Assembly: GCF_000142905.1 (NCBI RefSeq)
Contig: NW_013657632.1
Location: 59,026 to 123,025, forward strand
Length of the DNA stretch: 64,000 nt
Source of the DNA: Thecamonas trahens ATCC 50062
Lineage: Eukaryota; Apusozoa; Apusomonadida; Apusomonadidae
Direction of reading: 5' to 3'
The notes below the pieces were generated by a model. The model was not told the DNA's origin, made no database searches, and saw only the letters and a program-made list of their open reading frames with translations. Below are positions 45,765-52,905 of the stretch, piece by piece; the first letter of the stretch is position 1, and each line of letters begins with the position of its first letter. Made by a program: the position numbers and the translations under genes.

Positions 45765-48215
45765 ATGCCCAAGAAGCTCTACCTGCACTATGAAGGCACT
45801 CCCGACTTTACCTACATCGCCCAGGTGGAGGCCGGAACTACCGTGGCTGCCCTTGCTGCCTCCTTTGCCACCGCATACGCCTCCGCCCATCCTGCTGCTG
45901 GGCTCACGGGTCTAGTCCTCACCAATGACGAGTACGCCCCGTCTGTCTGTCTCTCTCTTTCTCTTTCCTCCTTCCTTCCCTCTCCTCCCTCTCCCTTTCC
46001 TCCCTACTCACCCCACCCCTCCCACAGTGGCCTCCCGCTCGCCGATGCAGACCTCGAGGATCTGGACGCGGGCGATGACGTCCTGATCGAGGCGGAGGTC
46101 AGCAAGCCCCAGACGTCACAGCAGAGCCCGGCTCTATCCCCTTCCGCCCCGTCGGCTTCTGTGTCTCCTGCGGCGTCTACTTCTGCTCGCCACACGGCCG
46201 CGGCGGCGGTGGCCCAGGCCGCGGCGTCGTCGTCGTCGCAGGCGGCCAACATGTCGACGGCGGTTGAAGTCGTCTCGCGGTCGCTGACCACCGCTCAGGC
46301 ACTCACGGCCAAGAAGGCGTACCGCCGCGCCATTGAGGTCTATGAGCAGATCATCGCAGCCATGCCGCAGCTCCCGCAGCCGTACATTGGCATGGCCCAG
46401 ATCTTGATCGCCATTCGCGACTTTGCGGCAGCGACGAACATTGCCGATCGCGGCCTAGCCATGCTGGCAGAGAGCCCACCGCTCCTGGCTGCCATCGGCC
46501 TCGACGTGGCGCAGGCCCGTATCTCGCTCCTTCGCCTTAAGGCCTCAGCTCTCGGCGACGCCAAAAAGTACAAGAAGGCCATTGCTGTTTTCACCGACGC
46601 CCTCGAGCTCGCCGACAAATCCGACAAGGCTGCTGATGCTCTTGACATCCAGGTCGCTATCGGCGAGGTCCTCTACGCGTCTGGCGAAGAGGACGCTGGC
46701 ATCACCCTCTTCCAGAATGTGCTCAAGATCAACGAGTCGCACTTTGACGGCCTTTACAACTTTGCGATTGCCTGCGGCGACCGTGGCCGCCCGCTCGAGG
46801 CCCTCAGCGTCTTCCTGAAGCTGTTGGTGGCAGAACAGAAGCACAAAGGCGTCCGTGCCCGCATCACCGACATCGTCATGGCCGACGGTGGTATGGACCT
46901 TCTCGACGCCGCCATCCAGGACGCCGCAAAGTCACCGGCAGCGCTCGCCTTTTTGGGCCTGCTCATCAAGGAAAACTCGGCGCTCGACAGCTCAGTTGCG
47001 CTTTACGAGCGCGCACTCGCCGGCGCGCCAGACTCGGCCTCGTATGTCCTTAATCTGGTCCACGGCTACGAGATTTGCGCTCAGTACGGTCAGGCATGGG
47101 CAGCAGCTATGAAGTTCTGTGCTGCCAACTCCGCGCTCGGCGTGGGCGGCTTGACCTGTGCCCGAGTTCTCAAGGCGCTCGGCGGTCTCAGCTCGCCGAT
47201 CGGGCTTCCCACGGCCTCGGCCTTTCTACCTGACTCGGACATTGTTGCGGCTGCTGGCTGTAGCTACGACCCTACGCTTCCATACAACACGCTCGAGCTG
47301 GTGGCTGGCGGTACAAACCTCTCGGACTCGCCGGCGACCGCTGCCGGCATGCTTGATGACGCCGAACTGGTCGAGGTCATCGGGTACGACGCCCGTGAAC
47401 TGGACCTCCTTGCTCTATTCTGCACCTTGGTCAAGATCCTGTTTAACGTCGGCGCTCTCCCGCCCACCGCCGCGCTCATCCCACTCATCGACGAGATCCG
47501 TGGCACGCGCCCCATTCACCGGACTACCATCCGCAACGAGCATGCGTATTACTGCTGTATTGCCCAGCTTCTCGCGTACCCGACTTCTGTGCCGGATCCG
47601 GAGATGCCAGTGGTGTACGTTGCCGGCGACTCGCACTCGCAGACGCCCGCCTGGCGTGTGGTCGCCCTCAATGGCACTCCGCACCTCCTCGTACCCCGCC
47701 TTGTCACCGGGCTCAAGATTTGGCACCTGCGCGAGGAATCGCGATTCTACCCCAAAGCCAACTTTTGGCGGGTCATCGACACCATTCCCGACGGCGCCAC
47801 TGTTCTCACTATGTTTGGCGAGATTGATTGCCGCGAGGGCTTCCTCGTCGCCGTCGCCAAGCGCATCTACGAGACCGTCGAGGAGGCTGCCCGCGTCACC
47901 GTCAACATCTACATCAAGACCATGCTCCGCCTCGTCAATGACCGCAAGCTCACATTCCTCGTCCATCCGGCCGTCCCAGTCCTCAACGAGACCCGCTCGG
48001 TAGTCACCATGTTCAACACCGTGCTCGGCGCCAAGCTGACACAGCTCAATCATGCGTCGATCAAGTGGCTGCCGTTCTTCGACGCCATGCTTGACCCGGC
48101 TGACAGCTCGGCGCTCAACCCCGCCTTTGAGCTCGACGGAACTCACCTCAACCCGACGTACCTCGACGTGCTTCAATCCGGCCTTGATGCTGCTCTGGCC
48201 AACTCTACTTCATGA
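45765..48215 (+). CDS. TPR protein with C-terminal SGNH-hydrolase-like domain
   Basis: Exon 1 is 45765..45931 and exon 2 46028..48215, separated by a 96-nt intron (GTACGC...CCACAG; the junction gives NDDGLPLADADLEDL). The N-terminus (MPKKLYLHYEGTPDFTYIAQ to DAGDDVLIEAEV) looks like a ubiquitin-like or PB1-type fold. The middle has TPR helices (AYRRAIEVYEQIIAAMPQLP, KKYKKAIAVFTDALELADKS). The last 250 residues have SGNH blocks: VYVAGDSHSQ (block I serine, about 590), FGEIDCREG (block III position, D for N), and DGTHLNP (block V catalytic D-x2-H, about 759). This predicts an esterase-type active site. About 784 aa. The intron is stopless and a multiple of three, so an unspliced message would still read through. 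Confidence 0.8.
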   Translation: MPKKLYLHYEGTPDFTYIAQVEAGTTVAALAASFATAYASAHPAAGLTGLVLTNDEYAPSVCLSLSLSSFLPSPPSPFPPYSPHPSHSGLPLADADLEDLDAGDDVLIEAEVSKPQTSQQSPALSPSAPSASVSPAASTSARHTAAAAVAQAAASSSSQAANMSTAVEVVSRSLTTAQALTAKKAYRRAIEVYEQIIAAMPQLPQPYIGMAQILIAIRDFAAATNIADRGLAMLAESPPLLAAIGLDVAQARISLLRLKASALGDAKKYKKAIAVFTDALELADKSDKAADALDIQVAIGEVLYASGEEDAGITLFQNVLKINESHFDGLYNFAIACGDRGRPLEALSVFLKLLVAEQKHKGVRARITDIVMADGGMDLLDAAIQDAAKSPAALAFLGLLIKENSALDSSVALYERALAGAPDSASYVLNLVHGYEICAQYGQAWAAAMKFCAANSALGVGGLTCARVLKALGGLSSPIGLPTASAFLPDSDIVAAAGCSYDPTLPYNTLELVAGGTNLSDSPATAAGMLDDAELVEVIGYDARELDLLALFCTLVKILFNVGALPPTAALIPLIDEIRGTRPIHRTTIRNEHAYYCCIAQLLAYPTSVPDPEMPVVYVAGDSHSQTPAWRVVALNGTPHLLVPRLVTGLKIWHLREESRFYPKANFWRVIDTIPDGATVLTMFGEIDCREGFLVAVAKRIYETVEEAARVTVNIYIKTMLRLVNDRKLTFLVHPAVPVLNETRSVVTMFNTVLGAKLTQLNHASIKWLPFFDAMLDPADSSALNPAFELDGTHLNPTYLDVLQSGLDAALANSTS

Positions 48216-49713
48216 GGTAAGACCGCAAGTGCGCAATGCTCTGCGGCTGCTTCACGCTGATGGTGTTGATGACCCGCACAGGCGCCGCACCGACGTTGAT
48301 CTGCGTCAAGTACGTCACCATCGTCTGGCTTGGATCGTCCGCCAGCGGCTTCAGATGCCAGCCAGAGGCGTAAACCTCACCGCGGACCACCGACTCGTCC
48401 TCGGGCTTCTCCGGCACCGTAATCGAGCGACCGGCAGCCACAAAACTCCCGTCCGCCGCCGCAGCTTGGTGCAGAACAACCACAAAGTCCCGCGCGTGTG
48501 TCAGCAAGCACGCCTTAGCCTCGTGCAGCATCCACACAACCCGTGTCTGGTCATCGATCTGGTTGATGATCGAGTAGTCGCGCAGCAGCCGGTCATACTC
48601 GAGTCGGTGTGCCATGTTGCACAGCGTAGTGTAGATTGTTGCCGCAGGCAGTGGAATAACGCCCTTGCCCAGAAAAGCGTGGATTGAGTAGCCTGGTACA
48701 CGCTTGCGGAACGTCACCACATCGTTCTTGTCGTTGACATACGACCATCCGTGGGCTTCGGCCACACTCTTGGTCTCCTTGTAGTTGCTTGGTGTGACCG
48801 CGGCCATGCTCTCTGCTGTGTGCTGCACATCGAGCGCCGCCATCATGCCGGTTTGCCGGATTGCTGCCAAATGCTCCGGCAAGGCCGGTATCGGGGCCTC
48901 GGTTTCGTTATTGGCCGCAGCCTGCTCGACCTCCTCCTTGGCCGTGTCGTCGTCGATCTTCAACACAGTTGGCGGAGTATTAGCAACTGCCGGCGGTGGT
49001 GGCGGTGTAAAGACGTAGTCTTCAAGCGGCATGTTTGCCACAACCGACCGCAGCCCATCGATGCACATCGGTGCCTTGGACGTCGCTTTGTTCACCACAG
49101 ATGCCGGCAGCGAGCCCGCAAGATCCACTTGCGCCGCATACGTCGCTCGGCACTGCAGCGGCTCGCCCTCCACAGGCTCGAGAATCCACCCGCCAATCTC
49201 CACCCGTGCTCGTACATGAGACTTCTTCGGCTCGCACACCGCGTCGTCCACAGAGAAAAACGCAATCACAATCGTCCCGTCCTCGTACTCCTTCTCGTGC
49301 TGGAGCGTCAGGAAGTCCCGCGCCGTCGTTGGCCACACTCGCTTGAACGACGAGTAGTTGAGCATTGTCCACTCGTCGAGCTCTTCCACAGTGTATGCGT
49401 CGTCAAGCATGTCGTCGTACTCGCCCTTGCGCGAGATGTCACGAACGACCTCGGCGATCGCCCTCGGCGGCGCGTTGATCATCCCGGTCCCCTTGACCTG
49501 CTGCAACGGCGAGCCATCGACGGTCTTGCGGAGAATAACCACGTCATTGGCCTCATGGAATGGCTCCCAGCCGTTTGGTGTGTTGACCATGTCACGGACC
49601 TGGTCGTGTGACTCGAGGCAGATAGCCGCATACCGATGTGTGGGTGTGTAGCCCGAGTCAACGCCCCATGTCGTTCGGGTCCTCTGCAGGCGCCGGCAAC
49701 GATCCAGGATCAT
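48205..49713 (-). CDS. START-domain array, downstream part (one repeat-type and one divergent START domain)
   Basis: Continues the START array of 49726..51405 in the same frame after a TGA at 49726. It encodes START copy C (TPTHRYAAICLESHD, WEPFHEANDVVILRKTVDG, VWPTTARDFLTLQHEKEYED, GGWILEPVEGEP), nearly identical to the two upstream copies, then a linker (PTVLKIDDDTAKEEVEQAA) and a divergent fourth START domain (WSYVNDKNDVVTFRKRVPGY, ACLLTHARDFVVVLHQ). The RDF hallmark is kept in both. START domains bind single lipids such as sterols or phospholipids. ATG 49713 falls inside the linker, so this is more likely the 3' half of one gene than a separate gene. The end overlaps the convergent TPR-SGNH gene by 11 bp. 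Confidence 0.7.
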   Translation of the reverse strand: MILDRCRRLQRTRTTWGVDSGYTPTHRYAAICLESHDQVRDMVNTPNGWEPFHEANDVVILRKTVDGSPLQQVKGTGMINAPPRAIAEVVRDISRKGEYDDMLDDAYTVEELDEWTMLNYSSFKRVWPTTARDFLTLQHEKEYEDGTIVIAFFSVDDAVCEPKKSHVRARVEIGGWILEPVEGEPLQCRATYAAQVDLAGSLPASVVNKATSKAPMCIDGLRSVVANMPLEDYVFTPPPPPAVANTPPTVLKIDDDTAKEEVEQAAANNETEAPIPALPEHLAAIRQTGMMAALDVQHTAESMAAVTPSNYKETKSVAEAHGWSYVNDKNDVVTFRKRVPGYSIHAFLGKGVIPLPAATIYTTLCNMAHRLEYDRLLRDYSIINQIDDQTRVVWMLHEAKACLLTHARDFVVVLHQAAAADGSFVAAGRSITVPEKPEDESVVRGEVYASGWHLKPLADDPSQTMVTYLTQINVGAAPVRVINTISVKQPQSIAHLRSYLMK

Positions 49714-51177
49714 CCGCGTCGATCTTCAACACAGTTGGCTTGATGACGCAGCCGGTACAGGCGGTGGTGGCGGTGTAAAGACGTAGTCTTCAAGCGGCAT
49801 GTTTGCCACAACCGACCGCAGCCCATCGATGCACATCGGTGCCTTGGACGTCGCTTTGTTCACCACAGATGCCGGCAGTGAGCCCGCAAGATCCACTTGC
49901 GCCGCATACGTCGCTCGGCACTGCAGCGGCTCGCCCTCCACGGGCTCGAGAATCCACCCGCCAATCTCCACCCGTGCTCGTACATGAGACTTCTTCGGCT
50001 CGCACACCGCGTCGTCCACAGAGAAAAACGCAATCACAATCGTCCCGTCCTCGTACTCCTTCTCGTGCTGGAGCGTCAGGAAGTCCCGCGCCGTCGTTGG
50101 CCACACTCGCTTGAACGACGAGTAGTTGAGCATTGTCCACTCGTCGAGCTCTTCCACAGTGTATGCGTCGTCAAGCATGTCGTCGTACTCGCCCTTGCGC
50201 GAGATGTCACGAACGACCTCGGCGATCGCCCTCGGCGGCGCGTTGATCATCCCGGTCCCCTTGACCTGCTGCAACGGCGAGCCATCGACGGTCTTGCGGA
50301 GAATAATCACGTCATTGGCCTCATGGAATGGCTCCCAACCGTTCGGTGTGTTGACCATGTCACGGACCTGGTCGTGTGACTCGAGGCAGATAGCCGCATA
50401 CCGATGTGTGGGTGTGTAGCCCGAGTCAACCCCCATGTCGTTCGGGTCCTCTGCTGGCGCCGGCAACGATCCAGGATCATCCGCGTCGACCTTGTCTGCG
50501 TTGAGGCTTGATGACGCAGACGGTACAGGCGGCGATGGCGGGGTAAAAACGTAGTCTTCAAGCGGCATGTTTGCCACAACCGACCGCAGCCCATCGATGC
50601 ACATCGGTGCCTTGGACGTCGCTTTGTTCACCACAGATGCCGGCAGCGAGCCCGCAAGATCCACTTGCGCCGCATACGTCGCTCGGCACTGCAGCGGCTC
50701 GCCCTCCACAGGCTCGAGAATCCACCCGCCAATCTCCACCCGTGCTCGTACATGAGACTTCTTCGGCTCGCACACCGCGTCGTCCACAGAGAAAAACGCA
50801 ATCACAATCGTCCCGTCCTCGTACTCCTTCTCGTGCTGGAGCGTCAGGAAGTCCCGCGCCGTCGTTGGCCACACTCGCTTGAACGACGAGTAGTTGAGCA
50901 TTGTCCACTCGTCGAGCTCTTCCACAGTGTATGCGTCGTCAAGCATGTCGTCGTACTCGCCCTTGCGCGAGATGTCACGAACGACCTCGGCGATCGCCCT
51001 CGGCGGCGCGTTGATCATCCCGGTCCCCTTGACCTGCTGCAACGGCGAGCCATCGACGGTCTTGCGGAGAATAACCACGTCATTGGCCTCATGGAATGGC
51101 TCCCAGCCGTTTGGTGTGTTGACCATGTCACGGACCCGGTCGTGTGACTCGAGGCAGATAGCCGCATACCGATGCGT
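49002..51177. repeat. 768-bp tandem repeat array, three copies, encoding START domains
   Basis: The sequence ACGTAGTCTT recurs at 49013 and 49781 and, with one change upstream, at 50549: an exact 768-bp period (256 codons). Conserved blocks run about 49002-49664, 49770-50432 and 50538-51176. Copies differ at only a handful of positions, mostly silent or in the linker. Such identity implies very recent amplification or ongoing gene conversion, and the true copy number may be misassembled. Confidence 0.92.
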
Positions 51178-51405
51178 GGGAGCGTACTCAGGCACAGCCT
51201 CTGTCATCACCTCTTGCATCAGCTCCGTGCGCTTCTGTGGATCGTCTCTCCTGGACACCGAAGAAGTGTGGGCGGCGACGGCGGTGGCCGCGATGACCGC
51301 ACTCGCACCCACAGCACCACTCGCCGCACCATGTGCAGTACTCCCCGAGCCCCGAGCCGACCGGACGGGCTTCTGTCGAGCGATCCGCTCCAACTTCTTC
51401 TCCAC
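49726..51405 (-). CDS. START-domain array, upstream part (two near-identical START domains)
   Basis: Two START domains of about 225 residues joined by an SSSLNADKVDADDPGSLPAP-type linker, preceded by a short basic N-terminus (KKLERIARQKPVRSARGSG) and an alanine-rich membrane-prone segment (AVGASAVIAATAVAAHTSS). Each domain carries the StARkin hallmark WPTTARDFLTLQH. The frame is open at the 5' end but has no ATG; a CACAG acceptor at about 51428-51432 (minus strand) suggests an upstream exon that I could not place. The frame ends in TGA at 49726 inside the second linker, where two opposite one-base differences relative to the first linker occur; reading the shifted frame gives PTVLKIDADDPGSLPAPAE. 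If the stop is an assembly artefact, the whole locus encodes one four-START protein of more than 1050 aa. Confidence 0.75.
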   Translation of the reverse strand: MEKKLERIARQKPVRSARGSGSTAHGAASGAVGASAVIAATAVAAHTSSVSRRDDPQKRTELMQEVMTEAVPEYAPTHRYAAICLESHDRVRDMVNTPNGWEPFHEANDVVILRKTVDGSPLQQVKGTGMINAPPRAIAEVVRDISRKGEYDDMLDDAYTVEELDEWTMLNYSSFKRVWPTTARDFLTLQHEKEYEDGTIVIAFFSVDDAVCEPKKSHVRARVEIGGWILEPVEGEPLQCRATYAAQVDLAGSLPASVVNKATSKAPMCIDGLRSVVANMPLEDYVFTPPSPPVPSASSSLNADKVDADDPGSLPAPAEDPNDMGVDSGYTPTHRYAAICLESHDQVRDMVNTPNGWEPFHEANDVIILRKTVDGSPLQQVKGTGMINAPPRAIAEVVRDISRKGEYDDMLDDAYTVEELDEWTMLNYSSFKRVWPTTARDFLTLQHEKEYEDGTIVIAFFSVDDAVCEPKKSHVRARVEIGGWILEPVEGEPLQCRATYAAQVDLAGSLPASVVNKATSKAPMCIDGLRSVVANMPLEDYVFTPPPPPVPAASSSQLC

Positions 51406-52049
51406 CTCGCTGTATCTCTCACAATAAGTCTGTGCCCATCACCACATAAGCTTTCCATGGCATGCCGGTGGGGGGGGGGGGAGGTCGAAGGTCGGCTCGT
51501 ACCGTATGCGACCGGCGTGCATGGTGTGGACAGAAAAGGCGGTGGCAGCAGCAGCTAGCCCTGCCGTGGTCATGCATAGGAGAACAAGGAGCCACCAAGC
51601 GATCTCCATCCTTCGGGTGGGGTCGGGCTCGTCTGAGATGAGTGTGGCTGCGGGCTGAGGGACAAGGCCTGTGACTCATTCTGTGCCTTCGCCGCGAAGA
51701 CACGGCCATCAACACGAGGGGATGACAATGGGAGTGCCACCGATGGACGACATGGTCTTATACACATGCTAACAGTGGGTATGATGGTGTTACTTGGTGG
51801 TTGGAGCTGAAGATGGGTGTGGTCACAGCCTTTGTCAACATCATCACCATTGTCGCCATTGTCGCCAACGTCGACATCGTCGTCGAAGGACTGGCCATGA
51901 CTGTTGTCGAGTGGCATGCCCCAGATGAAGAAGCGCAGCTGTAGTCATCGGTGCAGAGGTGTCAGACCAAACATATGCCGGATTTCCCTTTCTCTCACCC
52001 TGTGTCGCTTCCGACGATTCGGTGCACACTGTGTGGCATTAGTATCGCT
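51406..52049. other. intergenic region
   Basis: About 640 bases with no gene I can support. It includes the unresolved 5' end of the START-array gene (a G run at 51468-51482 could lie in its first intron), and a GTCGCCATTGTCGCC-type short repeat at about 51850-51880. Short frames on both strands lack family features. Confidence 0.45.
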
Positions 52050-52811
52050 TCATGGACTGGTTCCGTCAAAGTAGAGGCGATCGGCAGCCACGACAGGGCG
52101 AGTCCGGGACACGCCTTCGTGATAGCGCAACCGCTGGAAAGTGAGTGACTTGATCCGGGCTGCATCGCGCTCGGACGCGGCTTTGTTGGCAGCAGCAGCG
52201 ACCTCGGCGTTGTGGTTGTTGATCTTGCGGATGCGCGCAGTCCGAGTCTCACGAGCAATGGTTGCCTCTGTTCGATCACGGTCCGAGACAGGCGACGACA
52301 GATATGATGTGCGGTATGCCTTGTCTGGCGAGAGGTAGAACGGCGAGATTGGCGAGGGTGAGAGGGTGGCGCCTACAAGACTCCGTCGACGCTCGCGGAC
52401 TGAGCGCCGAAACCGTCGCCCACCCTTCTCGGTCTCGGCTCTCCGGCTGCGGTGCCGTCGCAGCTCGGCGCCTGCGCCTGCCTCTCTGATCGCCAGCACC
52501 GACTCTGACCGCCGCACCGCAGCTTCCACTCCATCATCTTCAGAGTCTTCATCCAAACGATTGCGGTAGAGACTGGTGTGGAAGGGTGGTGAGACCGGGC
52601 GATTCCGCCGCCACGTCCGCTTGCCAACGGCTCGAGCAGGCTCGCGCTTCCTTGCCATGGACGGTAGAGACCTCTGCTTCTTGTTGACTGACGCTGGTGG
52701 CCGTCTCCGTAGCCGTAACACCTTTGGTCCATGCGTCGACGCTATTGGTGTGTACATATGCCTGTCGTGTTCACGACGAGTGAGTCGAGAAGGTGTCCGT
52801 TGGACGGTCAT
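52050..52811 (-). CDS. Small basic protein, uncharacterised
   Basis: 253 aa, very arginine-rich with no recognised domain. The C-terminal part is the most ordered: SPISPFYLSPDKAYRTSYLS, then a helix rich in alanine and asparagine (KINNHNAEVAAAANKAASER) and the tail RYHEGVSRTRPVV. ATG 52811 is the first in frame. It lies head-to-tail 94 bp downstream of the fatty-acid synthase-like gene on the same strand. A structural or axonemal role is conceivable but only by analogy with other small basic proteins. Confidence 0.5.
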   Translation of the reverse strand: MTVQRTPSRLTRREHDRHMYTPIASTHGPKVLRLRRRPPASVNKKQRSLPSMARKREPARAVGKRTWRRNRPVSPPFHTSLYRNRLDEDSEDDGVEAAVRRSESVLAIREAGAGAELRRHRSRRAETEKGGRRFRRSVRERRRSLVGATLSPSPISPFYLSPDKAYRTSYLSSPVSDRDRTEATIARETRTARIRKINNHNAEVAAAANKAASERDAARIKSLTFQRLRYHEGVSRTRPVVAADRLYFDGTSP

Positions 52812-52905
52812 TGGTTGATCACTGCTCAGTCGGGGCTAACAGAGAGTTGCACGAGAGCAGGTACCAGAAACGTTGATGTAATGTTATGGAGAAGATGAAA
52901 GCAGG

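Noticed and set aside
49002-51177. CRISPR-like or mobile-element explanation of the long direct repeats
   Set aside because: The unit is a 768-bp coding START domain that keeps frame, with no spacers, transposase or terminal repeats.
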